DNA of 64,000 nucleotides from assembly GCA_963978545.1 (NCBI GenBank), contig OZ021726.1, forward strand, positions 28,306,459 through 28,370,458, read 5' to 3'. This stretch comes from Linyphia triangularis (taxonomy: Eukaryota > Arthropoda > Arachnida > Araneae > Linyphiidae). The position numbers and the translations under genes were made by a program. Below are positions 13,501 through 25,525 of this stretch, piece by piece. The notes under the pieces were generated by a model, which did no database searches, was not told the origin of the DNA, and saw nothing but the letters and a program-made list of their open reading frames with translations. The first letter of the stretch is position 1. Each line of letters begins with the position of its first letter.

Positions 13501-13584
13501 TTTTTTTAAAATAAACATGGCAAAACATATTTTTTGCAAAACATATATTTTACAAACAATTTGATTGATTGATTGATTGATTGA

Positions 13585-15898
13585 TACAGAGTTACTTAAA
13601 AAAATATATTTACAAAACAATTCGGTAACCATTTCTTACAAATTAGAATGTCCGACTACTCTCAGCAGACCATCTTGTCAAATCAATACAATCCACTAGA
13701 ATCACTTATACTCCTGAAAGTAAAATACAACCAATCAAATTATCAAATATAATATGTTGATCCAAAACTACTCTAATGTAGAAAAAGTAGAAACGAATAT
13801 TTCTACTCGTGAGAATTCCTTACGATAAGAAAATAATTTTAGAACACTTTTTCTATAGCAGGTGCATTTACCCAGTCAAAAACTTGCAAACAGTAAAAAT
13901 ATAACTGCATTAGGCTTTTTTCGTAAGTCCCTTCAAAGTCTTCCTTCTGTTTTTTGGTATCACAAAGTTCCAATAGGGATGTTTTCTCTCTTTTCTAGTA
14001 GCAGTGATGCGTGTAAACAGAGCTACAAAGACCCATTCACCACTTCAAAAGACTTGTAACAAGGAAATATGAGCTTGGTGACATCTGCGTCACAACGAAT
14101 CAACCAATCATGTTTTAATCCGGAAACGGAATGACTGCTGACTGTAGCTGCAGGATGATTTTTCTTTTTCTAGATTTACAACCTGGTCGTTGGTACATAC
14201 GATAGCTGCCCATTGCGATCAGCCATTAGAGTGGAAGATATTGGGGACTAGCAAATGTTCCGAACTTCTTTACTATCAGTCATGAGATATTTATTGGATT
14301 GTCAAAGAGTACAACAGCTGAGATGTATAGCTCGATGAATGTAGCAATAGAAGTGATGTATAGACTGTCGTAGGATTTTTTTAAATAAAGATCTAATTCT
14401 GATAAAAGGAAAGTTGATCTAAATAAAAGGATTTCATATTATTGTTTTTTTTTTTTTTTGTTTTTTTTTTTTTAATCTATTTTGTAAAAATGTTTCTATT
14501 GTATGAAGAAAAGAAACAACAATCATTATAAAGTTATAAACTTATAGATGCCAATCCTTTTTAATAACTCATATCTAAACCTCAAAAAGTGATGACAAGA
14601 AATTTAAGTAGAACTTTTCTCTATAACTTTGTAATGAAAAATAAATACTATTATTCATAATTTGCGTCAGAAACTATCAATAATTTTAAATAATTATTTT
14701 TATTTCAATACTACATATTTTCTATCAACGATATTACTTGTAGATAAACTTGATAGGAAATAAATGTGATTGGAAACTTTTTTTATAATTTACTTATTAT
14801 GAGTGCATGAAAAATATGCAAATTATTTTTAAAAGATTATTCCGAGATAAATGGTTAAATAACCATGGGAGAATTTTATTTGAAAAGTGTATTAAATTTG
14901 CATTAAAAAATATAACAAGATAGATGAGAAAAATATGGGCCCTGTATAAACTTTATTTTCTATCTAAAAAATTGTAAATGAAATAATCATACTACAATTT
15001 TTTCAATTTTTAAAAATTATAGTAGAGAGACTACAAACTATTGTAATCTATGCATAAGTATATAAACTGCTGAGAAAAACAGTCAATAATTCTAATTCAA
15101 TCACATTGAGTGAAAATTTTAATCTTTTAAATCATACATTAAATGCTCGAAATTAATAAAACATTGAATGTTTGTTTCGAATTACAATGGGTATTTTATA
15201 AGTATCAATATTTGCTAAGCATTAAGTAGATAACATTTATTTTTTTTACTATTTGTGGAAGCATATTTATGTATTAACTACCACAAAATAATGTTTGATT
15301 AGTAATTCTATACCTGTAATATATTACAATATGTTATAATAAATATATGTATGTTAGTCTAGACAGTAGTAATTTCTGTGTAAATGAATGCTGTTTAGTA
15401 ATTCAAATGTGACCATAGCCCAGTATGTGTTCGTCTACAAATGTGATCCACTTAAAAATGAACCATTTTAGGATGGATAAACAGGACTCGTCAAATATAT
15501 GCTTCTGACTATGACAAACAAAACATTAAAAACTTTATTTAAAAAAGGAGCCCTTAAATAATTGTGTTCATAACATTTATGTAATATCCTTGATTCTTCC
15601 ATTAAAAATGTAAAAAAAAAAAAAAATTTTTAAATGTTAGTCATATTTATTGGGAAAACTTCCGTTCGAAATCTACTCAAACTCCATAATGTATATAATC
15701 TGCTTATGTGAATCATGGTTTAAAAATGGAATAAATTTCTGTCATGAATGCAGGCTACGACGACAAAATTTGATTCAACATTTGCCTTACTAAATTTCTC
15801 GTAACCGTAAACCTTTAAAGACATACAGTGGGATAGTATCTAAAAACAACAGGTCTATATCATTCCTAAATTTCCATAATTACAATATTAATATAATA
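13585..15898. other. AT-rich intergenic sequence
   Basis: No gene recognised. T tracts at about 14443-14473 and an A tract near 15610 are the only simple structures. Between 14040 and 14300 the sequence is slightly more GC-rich, but no open frame, splice-bounded exon or RNA motif could be supported. Confidence 0.35.
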
Positions 15899-16456
15899 CA
15901 AGGTGAGACCGAAAAGTAAGGTGACTGATGTCATAACAATCACTGTATTATATATTTGCAGATAAATACATCACTGTTCTTCAAAGTAGTTCTCGCCGTA
16001 TACAATACACTTCTGACAACATTCATACAAGTTCTTGAAACTTCTAAAAAAATCCTCCTTTGAGACTGTCTTAAGTTCCTTGGTAATAGCATCTTGAATG
16101 TCTGAGATGCTTGAAAATCGGTTTCCTCCCTTCAGTGCCAATTTCAGTCGTGGAAAGAGGAAAAAATCTGCTGGCTTCAGGGGAATAAGGATTTTTTCCT
16201 CTTTCCACGACTGAAATTGGCACTGAAGGGAAACCGATTTTCAAGCATCTCAGATATTCAAGCTGCTGTTACCGAGGAACTTAAGACAGTCTCAAAGGAG
16301 GACTTTATCAGAAGTTTCAAGAACTTGTATGAACGTTGTCAGAAGTGTATTGTAGACGGCAGGAACTACTTTGAAGGACAGTGATGTATTTATCTACAAA
16401 TATATAATACAGGGATTATTATGACATCGGTCACCTTACTTTTCGGCTTCACCATG
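15899..16456. mobile_element. palindromic mariner derivative, copy 1
   Basis: Both ends carry the same mariner-type terminus (CAAGGTGAGACCGAAAAGTA on the left, its near complement on the right) flanked by TA, the Tc1/mariner target. The two arms of about 265 bp are inverted copies of the 3' end of a mariner transposase gene and meet at a short centre near 16165-16190. There is therefore no full gene, only two C-terminal pieces facing each other. The right arm (+, 16196-16384) still reads open through the C-terminal residues [12 protein letters not shown] and on to ERCQKC and EGQ-stop. The same arrangement recurs at 20075-21051, so this is a mobilised foldback family and not a local accident. 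Confidence 0.85.
16196..16384 (+). pseudogene. mariner transposase C-terminal fragment
   Basis: A 62-codon open stretch ending in TGA matches the end of mariner-family transposases: the [12 protein letters not shown] segment just after the third catalytic Asp, SISDIQAAV, a Ser-Lys-Glu-Asp segment, SFKNLYERCQKC and the terminal EGQ. The catalytic DD(34)D core is absent because the element is only two inverted 3' ends. It cannot encode an active transposase. The opposite arm (about 15925-16190, minus) carries the same segment with more damage. Confidence 0.85.
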
Positions 16457-17893
16457 TAAATTCAGATAATGACAGCAGCTGGTTCAAATCTAAATACCTC
16501 ATTTAATGACAAGCTGATTTACAAATATAATGTATAAATCTGATTTACATTCTCACTTTTTTAAAAAATACGTTTCTATAGTATCTATTCGTTAAATGCC
16601 GTACATACCCATAATGATATAGTTTTATATTTTAATATAAAGATAAAATTTTAAATAAAAACATTAGTTACGCAATATCAATATATTAGTGAAAATTCCC
16701 TAATAAGTTTACATTACTCGGTGAGAAACTGAACCTGGTTTTCTAATGTCATTATTAAAATAGTTATCCGTAATTTGATAATATTTAATTTATAATTTCC
16801 TTTCACAAAAGCCTAGTCGAAGACGAATTTTTTTAAAATGTATTTTAAATAACTTTGAAAAGTTAATTTTTAGGACAATTTAAAAATAAAAAAAATTCTC
16901 TTTACAATTAGCTGAATCAGATTAATATGCAAAATAGTTGATTTTATCAACTTAATGACATGATAATTTAGTTAAATCACGTGACTGGAAAGAATTCCTT
17001 TGGTAGGTAATTATCATAAATGTATTATCATTATTAATGTAATTATTATCATTGAAAGATATGCTGATAATACGTTGGGTACTTTACATTCAATTTAAAA
17101 GATGAAAGTGAAAGAGCGGAATTATCATTACGATAATATGTGTTTTAAATATATTCCACTGTAGTTTATATATTGTCATTAAAACAGTTGAGTTAGTTTT
17201 AGTGAAATGTTTTATTATTTTAATCTATCGTTATGTATCGTATTTTGTACATTGCAATCTATAAATAAAATCTCATTAAAAAATAAAGTGGTTTTTTTTC
17301 AGTAATTTTTATGCAAATTTTTTGAAAAACACCTTCATAAATTAACTTGGTTTATCACAGTCGTATTTACTTTTTTCCACTATGCCACCACCTTAGTTCT
17401 TATCTTAATGTGAAAGTTTAATGTATTAGCCCTACTTTATAATTTTAAGGCAATGTGGCGTATAGTAGCAAAACCATGAAAAGCTCTAAGGAAACTATTA
17501 TTAAATATTAGTATATGAGATAAAATTTTAACAATTAGTACAAGCATTTGAATTTTGAAACAAAATCAAGAATAAAGAGAGCAATTTCGAGTATATAATA
17601 AACTATTGTTAATTAATTAAATTTAAATAAAAAAAAACTGAATCCAAGTTCAAAAATTGAAGATATATATGACTATTACAGGAATGATAACTCTTTTTAT
17701 TAAACCAATTCACATTTTACTCTCGAAATAAATCGATAAGCAAAATAAAAAAAAAATTCGATAATTTGTAAATTTATCTAGCGATTATTTAACACGTATA
17801 ACGAAACATAAATTATTTTGGCTTTTTCTTAACCAATTCTCATTTTTAATTAAAAAATCGATGAAATTTCATAAATGAATACTTCTACTATCG

Positions 17894-17926
<33 letters not shown>

Positions 17927-20074
17927 GTTACTTTTCATAAAAAAAAACTGTCAAAAATAAACAGTGTCATGCTCAAATTCAAAGTATAATTTTTCCAGTT
18001 ATGACTGACATTTAAAACCAACTCACATTATTTCTGATTTCCACATAATCTCCAAGAATGAAACATATTTATTTTATTAAACATTGACACTTATACACAG
18101 TCTTGGATATCATTTTAATGTGAAATGACTTTTGAATCAGGTTTCAAACTTGTCAAAACTTTAACCAAACAACACAAAGCTTGCTTCCATAAGAAAAATA
18201 CTAAAAAGTTTTTTCCAAACAAAGTGGGATTGAAATAAACTTTAAGACTTTTACAATAGAAAAACTTTTGTAAAAAGAGTATTTATTGCTTCGAAAATTA
18301 CTTTTTTGTTACAAGTCCAAATAGTATCTGCTTTCAAAACTCTAAGTTTAAAATATATTCACCACTACTAAAAGAGAAAACCATCGAAAAAATCATTCGT
18401 ATTATTTGAAAAGTCATTAAAATTTTCCTTCAAACTTCTATTTCTTGGTGCTTTCTGTTTAATCTCAGAAAGTGGGCATTCTAAGATTTTTTTTGGAGGG
18501 CTGCTGAAAACTACAGAAGTAAATAAAAGAAGAATTTCTCAAAAAAAAAAAAAAAAAGTAGTAACCTCGAAGATACGAAGCAAAGGTTCTTCAAGGCATT
18601 GTCATTTAATGTAAAGGAAAAGTTGATTTTAAACTATTTAGTTACAGCTATTAAAACCACGATGAGATTGCATTAATACTAACCGTAGTTTTAAAATACT
18701 TCTAATAAAAGACTACTAATACTGTTTTGGATTATTGAATTACATTTCAATTTATAATTGAAAATTAAAAGTTTTATAAAAGTGTTTGACAAAAAAAAGT
18801 AGGAACAATGGTTTTGTAGCATCTTTTATGAAAAGAAAATAGTAAAAATCTCTAAGTCCAAAGACCAAAAACATTTACAATAAAAATTTATATAAAATAA
18901 AATAATATATAAATTTAGTAGCTGAATACTCATTATTCAGTTAGTTAGGTAGAAATATTTAAGAAAAAAATCATATAAATTAATAAAGTTCATCAAATAA
19001 CTTATAAATTTCATAGTTGAATACTCGTGATTCTCGACGGAATTTCGTTATGTATAGCTAATAACTTAATAACTAATTGCTTAATATATTATATAAGAAA
19101 TGCTACAATTAGAGATAAAGAAGGTATTACCGGATTACTGATAAAAAAGTATTATTTAAAATCAACGATTAATAACAACAATTGCAATAACTTCCAAATC
19201 AAAATATACATTGTATTATATACTAATAACATAAGTCAAAATATTGTTTGAACATCTAGCATATAGAGGTTTGGCAAAAAGTACCAACACATTTGAAAAA
19301 AAATGAAAAGGGAAAAAAAAGGCCGAAGACGATAGAAATAGACCCTTTTTCTGCATTGTACTTGGGCAACTACAGAATTTTATTCATCAACTTTCAAATA
19401 TAATTACAAAATTCTTGAACAGATGACGCTGTTAAATAAAAATTTAGAAAAATGGAAAATATGGTCTGAGCATGTTGCAAAACTAAACGTTGCTTCAATT
19501 GCGCCATGTTTTGTTGCTTTAAATTATGTTATTTTGAAAGCATCGTTGTGTAGTTTGTGCAGCATGTTCAGACCAGTTTTTTTCTTTACTTTTTGTTGGT
19601 GTATTTTGTGTTGAGGAACTTTTTAACCATTTTTTTTTAATTCCTGTGATTCAATTATCTACCTTTACAAGTAAAGGGCGGCAAAGAACGATCAGAGTCC
19701 ATTTTTTGTGAAATCAAGGTTTCCCGCCTTTTGCAAGGTTATAGCAAATAGTTCGACCACGCGGAGTCCTCTGGCAAATAAATATCATGGTACGTGAGAT
19801 TTTAAGCAATCATTTTCCTCAATCTTAATACAAGCCCTCAAACTTGAAACTTTAAATCGGACTCTGAACGTTTTTTGCCGTAGCCGAAGTATGATACTGC
19901 AAACGGTACATTTCTATAATGATCAGGGTTGTTTTTTTTTTTTTTTTTTTTTTTCTTCTTTCTTTCTCAATATGTGCCAGTCCTTTTTGGGACATCCGGT
20001 AACAAGAAAAAAAAATGTCTGTATTTCAGAATTTCATTGTCTCCCATCCAGGAAGACTAGTGGTTTGATAAATA
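16457..20074. other. AT-rich intergenic sequence
   Basis: No gene recognised in 3.6 kb. It contains poly-T runs (17896-17919; 19936-19954) and A tracts near 18541. Short open frames at 19027, 19423 and 19891 lack any family match. Confidence 0.4.
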
Positions 20075-20104
20075 CAAGGTGAGACCGAAAAGTAAGGTGA
20101 CTGA

Positions 20105-20372
20105 TGTCGTAATAATTCCTGTATTATATATTTGCAGATAAATACATCACTGTCCTTCAAAGTAGTTCCCGTCGTTGCAAAACACTTCTGACAACGTTCA
20201 TGCAAGTTCTTGAAACTTCTGAAGAGGTCCTCCTTTGAGTCTGTCTTAGGTTCCTTGGTAACAGCAGCTTGAATGTCTGAGATGCTTGAAAATCGGTTTC
20301 CCTTCAGCGCCAATTTTAGTCGAAGAAAGAGGAAAAAATCTGCTGGCTCTAGATCCGGGGAATAAGGAGGGT
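20105..20372 (-). pseudogene. mariner transposase C-terminal fragment (left arm)
   Basis: Minus-strand reading starts at the conserved SPDL..ADFFLF segment (third catalytic Asp region). It runs through [20 protein letters not shown] and a [12 protein letters not shown] segment, then loses frame before the usual EGQ terminus. The right arm (about 20795-20980, plus) carries the same region with frame damage. Both are non-functional remnants belonging to the foldback element. Confidence 0.85.
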
Positions 20373-20626
20373 TGGTTGGTTGGTTGGTTGGTTGGTTGGT
20401 TGGTTGGTTGGTTGGTTGGTTGGTTGGTTGGTTGGTTGGTTGGTTGGTTGGTTGGTTGGTTGGTTGGTTGGTTGGTTGGTTGGTTGGTTGGTTGGTTGGT
20501 TGGTTGGTTGGTTGGTTGGTTGGTTGGTTGGTTGGTTGGTTGGTTGGTTGGTTGGTTGGTTGGTTGGTTGGTTGGTTGGTTGGTTGGTTGGTTGGTTGGT
20601 TGGTTGGTTGGTTGGTTGGTTGGTTG
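20372..20626. repeat. (GGTT)64 microsatellite, the SINE tail
   Basis: About 255 bp of perfect GGTT units with no visible interruption. All overlapping Gly-Trp-Leu-Val and Thr-Asn-Gln-Pro open frames are shadows of it. Position and orientation show that it grew from the SINE's own 3' tail. The G-rich strand has regularly spaced GG pairs, which can form two-tier quadruplexes. Confidence 0.95.
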
Positions 20627-20743
20627 TTTTCAGATTATCTGGCACCGTCAGCAACACGAGGGCTGTAATGCGCCGAAACATTCGTCATTAGACAAGCCAA
20701 CATACATTTACAAACACCCATGCCTAACACGGAACTCGAACCC
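20373..20743 (-). mobile_element. 5'-truncated tRNA-derived SINE with (GGTT)n tail
   Basis: On the minus strand the insert begins GGGTTCGAGTTCC, a near-perfect Pol III box B, continues through a body containing 'gcgccgaaacattcg' (in + orientation), and ends in an (AACC)n tail seen on + as (GGTT)n. A 14-bp direct repeat, GGAATAAGGAGGGT, flanks it exactly (20359-20372 and 20744-20757). This is the signature of target-primed retroposition. Box A and the tRNA head are missing, so the copy is 5' truncated. A related body, without the tail, lies near 51001-51065. Confidence 0.75.
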
Positions 20744-21240
20744 GGAATAAGGAGGGTGTAATACTAGTATTTCTAGCGCCAGCAGATTTCTTCCTCTTTC
20801 CACGACTGAAATTGCAACTAAAGGGAAACCGATTTTCAAGCATCTCAGACATTCAAGATGCGGTTACCAAGGAACTTAAGACAGTCTCAAAGGAGGACTT
20901 TTTCAGAAGTTTCAAGAACTTGTATGAACGTTTTCAGAAGCGTATTGTAAACGGCGGGATCTACTTTGAAGGACAGTGATGTATTTATCTGCAAATATAT
21001 AATACAGTGATTATTATGACATCAGTTACCTTACTTTTTGGTCTCACCTTGTATATAATTACAATGTTTCAAATCATAGATAATTAATATGGTAAAATGC
21101 ATTACAAAACCACTCTTTACAAATGGATGAATAACATCGATAATCATCCTAAAAGTGACAGTTTTTTCTATCTCTATGCCCCATTGAAAGTGATAAATAA
21201 TGTACACGAACTAACTTATAAATGAAATAAACAAACTATC

Positions 21241-22479
<1,239 letters not shown>

Positions 22480-22700
22480 ATTGGATGATGGGAAGTTGAT
22501 TTATTAGTAGTCAACAAGTGCGACCTTTTAGTGACAGTGACATCCCCAAAATTTGATAGAATGCATTGTCATCGACATCGAATTTATCTGCCAAATTTAA
22601 CCCCGATTGGATAACGGCAAAGGGATCAGTTAGGCCTCCGCAGATTTGCCAGTCATCGACATATCCAGTCAAGCACCCACATACACACAAAATCGAAGTT
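22480..22700. repeat. dispersed repeat family A, copy 2
   Basis: Matches 2095-2305: 'gggaagt..gatttattag', 'ccttttagtgacagtgaca', 'tatctgccaaattt', 'ctccgcagatttgccag' and 'cacacaaaatc' occur in the same order. The minus-strand frame at 22511-22885 is a shadow over this repeat. Confidence 0.6.
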
Positions 22701-23511
22701 AACATAAAGGATTTTAAAATGCCATTGCGATTCTTACCGTGGTAACTGGGCTCATTTTTGAAAAAGAATTTGGAGTTTATGAAATAAAGCCAAACTGCGC
22801 GATGTTGGTAAGGTACTGAGATGTGATAGTTTATATGGTGGTAGATAATTAAAAATAATTCGCGTTTTTTCCAAATTCCTGGCATTTTTTTAATTCTATA
22901 ATGTTAATTTAGTTTTTCATTTTCGGTTAAATCAGAATGCAATGGATGTTCTACTATTGAAGAGTTAATCAGTATGCTTTAAGCGTAAGTGTTAGTTTAG
23001 TTTTGTTTCTGTTTCTTGATTTCTTCTTGTTGATTAACGCTTGAAATGTTAAAAAAATCAACAGGTGTCTCGCCTTAAATGAGGTTTGTAGTGTTGCATA
23101 AATTAGCTATTTCAAATTCAAATTGTTTCTGCAAATCTCAAGTTATAAGTATAACCACTCTCACCCTACTTTCCTAGATTTCATTCCTTTCAAATGCAAA
23201 ACATAGGAATAAAATTATTTTTCCATTAATCTGAATAGATCAAAGGATCAAAATATATGTAGAAAAATAGTTTTAATTGGGTCTATAGATATCAAGTTAT
23301 GAACCTAATCCCTTTTCTTTCACAGTACATTTTCCTGCGTCTGCCACAAGCTTCACGCCAGAGTCATTGTAAATATTATATACTGAAAAAAGGTTTATAA
23401 AAGTTTTTTTTATAATTTTATAATAAAATAAATCATTTTTAAGTCAATACGTTTAAGCAAAAAAAATTCCTATTAGTGTTTAAATATGCTTCTCAAAATG
23501 TTTCATGGTAA
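22701..23511. other. AT-rich intergenic sequence
   Basis: No gene, RNA or element end recognised. Confidence 0.4.
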
Positions 23512-23755
23512 AATCCTAGTATACGTTACACGCATGACGCGATTTTGAAAAATATCGCCAACGCCGAAATAATGTTTTTACGATTGTCGTCAAGAATTGA
23601 CGCAGGCAAAAACATAGAAAATCATAACCTAAATATGGCAAATGCATTAACATATCATGAAAAAAAAAGCATATAATTCATAAATAAATAAATATAACAT
23701 GAAAAGAGAAGATCGCCAATGACGCCAAATCCAGCGTGTAACGTATACTAGGATT
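23512..23755. mobile_element. 244-bp MITE with 22-bp perfect TIRs
   Basis: The left end AATCCTAGTATACGTTACAC continues with GC, and the right end is its exact inverse complement, giving 22 perfectly paired bases. Sub-terminal 'gacgc' and 'atcgcc' strings are also mirrored. Flanks read GGTAA and AAGCC, so a TTAA or TAA target is possible but decayed. No ORF is present. The perfect ends suggest more recent movement than the other MITEs here. Confidence 0.7.
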
Positions 23756-25359
23756 AAGCCTGTTTTATTGTTCCATTTGAAAGTATGACTAAAAAAAAAG
23801 ATGTATGAATTATTTTTTAACTAAATAATAAATTAGCTTTAATCTAAAAGTTGTTGTAAAAGAAGAAACTAAAAATTTGGCTACGTTTCTAGAGGATTCA
23901 TTGAAGTGATTGATTGAAGTGAAGTCGATTTATTCTCATGAAGTTTATTTATTCGCATGATCAATAAAGAATAGTGAAACTATCATACTATCTTGAATGT
24001 TGTAATTTAATTTAATAAGAATTACCATACTTTTTAAGAAATTATTTCATGAATTCAGAAATTAAGAATTTTAACCATTTCAGCACAAAGCCTTTTGGAT
24101 GCAATGCGATTTAAAAAACATTATTCAACAAAGAAACCATCAAATAGCGTATCTTGGAATGTAGACAGACAGTGTATTTTTCTTTCAATATCGTTTTTCA
24201 AAACACGTTTGAAGTTTAAGTAAACTAGATGAGAAAAATAATATACTAGAAAGTTTGAATTACGAAATTGTGTTATGCCTTTTGGTATCATTGGCTCTGA
24301 AAGGGGGTTAAAGGAATTGGTAAATAAACAATGATTTTATAAATAAATTTAGTTTTCTCAGCATAAAAATTAAACATTCATCACTGCTTATACTTCCATT
24401 TTAGAGCAAATGATAGATACACTCCATCCCCATCAGAAATTTACTTTCTTTGCTTAAAACTAAACTAGTTGCTATGCATAACTTTATTTGTTTGACTGTA
24501 CTCACACTCTTAGCTAATGAATTAAAATCTCGTTAATATTTATGCAAAAGTTGGTTACAGACGTGGTTATGAAAAGCGTATTTATACTAACAATTTGATT
24601 AAGTGCCACTTAAATCAAGCTAAAATTTTCCAAAACCACGCCCATAAGCAACAATTGCATGAGTATTTATGACTCTCTTATTTGTTGGACAGTGATGAAA
24701 GTAGTTTTAAACTGATAAATACAGTGATGTATTTTAAACAAAAAAAAATTGTTTATTTAGTTAGTTATTTCTATTATATTACCATAAAATATGAAGCAAG
24801 TTCTTCTCCTCCATTCACACCCACATTTGGTTCAATTTTCAAGTATGTTTTGGCATTTTTACGTTGAAAATTTGAACTGTACATCTTTCGCAATTCTTTC
24901 TTTAACACATTAAAAACAACTTACTTTAGGCTACGGATGTGAAGCCGAGCTTAACTTTCAATTGCACTTAATACTGGTCACTGCACTTAAATGTGTCCTG
25001 GATTAGTGTTAATTCACCGTTTTCGTTTCTTTATTTTCCTTATTTAAAAAGTGCGGTATTACATTTTAAAAAAACACCACCGGAACTGTTAAATTTGCAA
25101 TATTTTTTTCGATAATACTTACACAACACTTTCTTGTAGAAAAAAAATACAGTCGTTGATAGGCGATACTCAAGGGAAGATAACTTTGTGTTAAATACAT
25201 TCGCCTTTTACCTTTTTACCTTTTTATTGCATTTCTACGGAAATTTTGAAGGTATGGGTGTTTAGAACAACTTAAAAGGTATTAATTACTACCGCGAATT
25301 TTATCAAAGTAATTTGAGCCGTTTTTGAAAATTATACCATTGCTGAAAAATATACATTT
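23756..25359. other. AT-rich intergenic sequence
   Basis: No gene recognised. The frame at 24682-24867 has no homology that I can see. Confidence 0.4.
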
Positions 25360-25525
25360 TTCAATGACTGCTACCTTATGCTCACGCTCAATTTTGACGA
25401 AAATCTTAGACAGGTCCCATAGGCACCACTAACATGTACATAAAATTTGAACATCGCATATCAATCCATTCAAGAGTTATGTTGGCCACAGACAGACACA
25501 TGGACATTTTTCTAAACTACTTTTT
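25360..25525 (+). repeat. probable 3' tail of a non-LTR element
   Basis: The string 'aattttgacgaaaatctt..caggtcc..', then 'tcaagagttatgttggccacagacagacac', resembles the tail many invertebrate RTE/Jockey-type elements and their SINEs share (a '..agttatg..cacagacagaca' motif). No target duplication or poly-A was found. The assignment rests on resemblance only. Confidence 0.35.

Larger units (their letters stand above)
20075..21051. mobile_element. palindromic mariner derivative, copy 2, with a SINE inside
   Basis: Same structure as the copy at 15899-16456: TA-flanked CAAGGTGAGACC termini and inverted transposase 3' ends meeting at the centre. Without the inserted SINE and one copy of its target duplication it would be about 592 bp, close to the 558 bp of copy 1. 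Read on the minus strand, the left arm extends a little further inward than in copy 1 and keeps the motif [15 protein letters not shown] around 20370-20325, which contains the third acidic residue of the mariner catalytic triad. Confidence 0.85.

Noticed and set aside
20286..20750. 154-codon Gly-Trp-Leu-Val repeat ORF
   Set aside because: Frame over the (GGTT)n SINE tail; flanks belong to the mariner fragment and the SINE.
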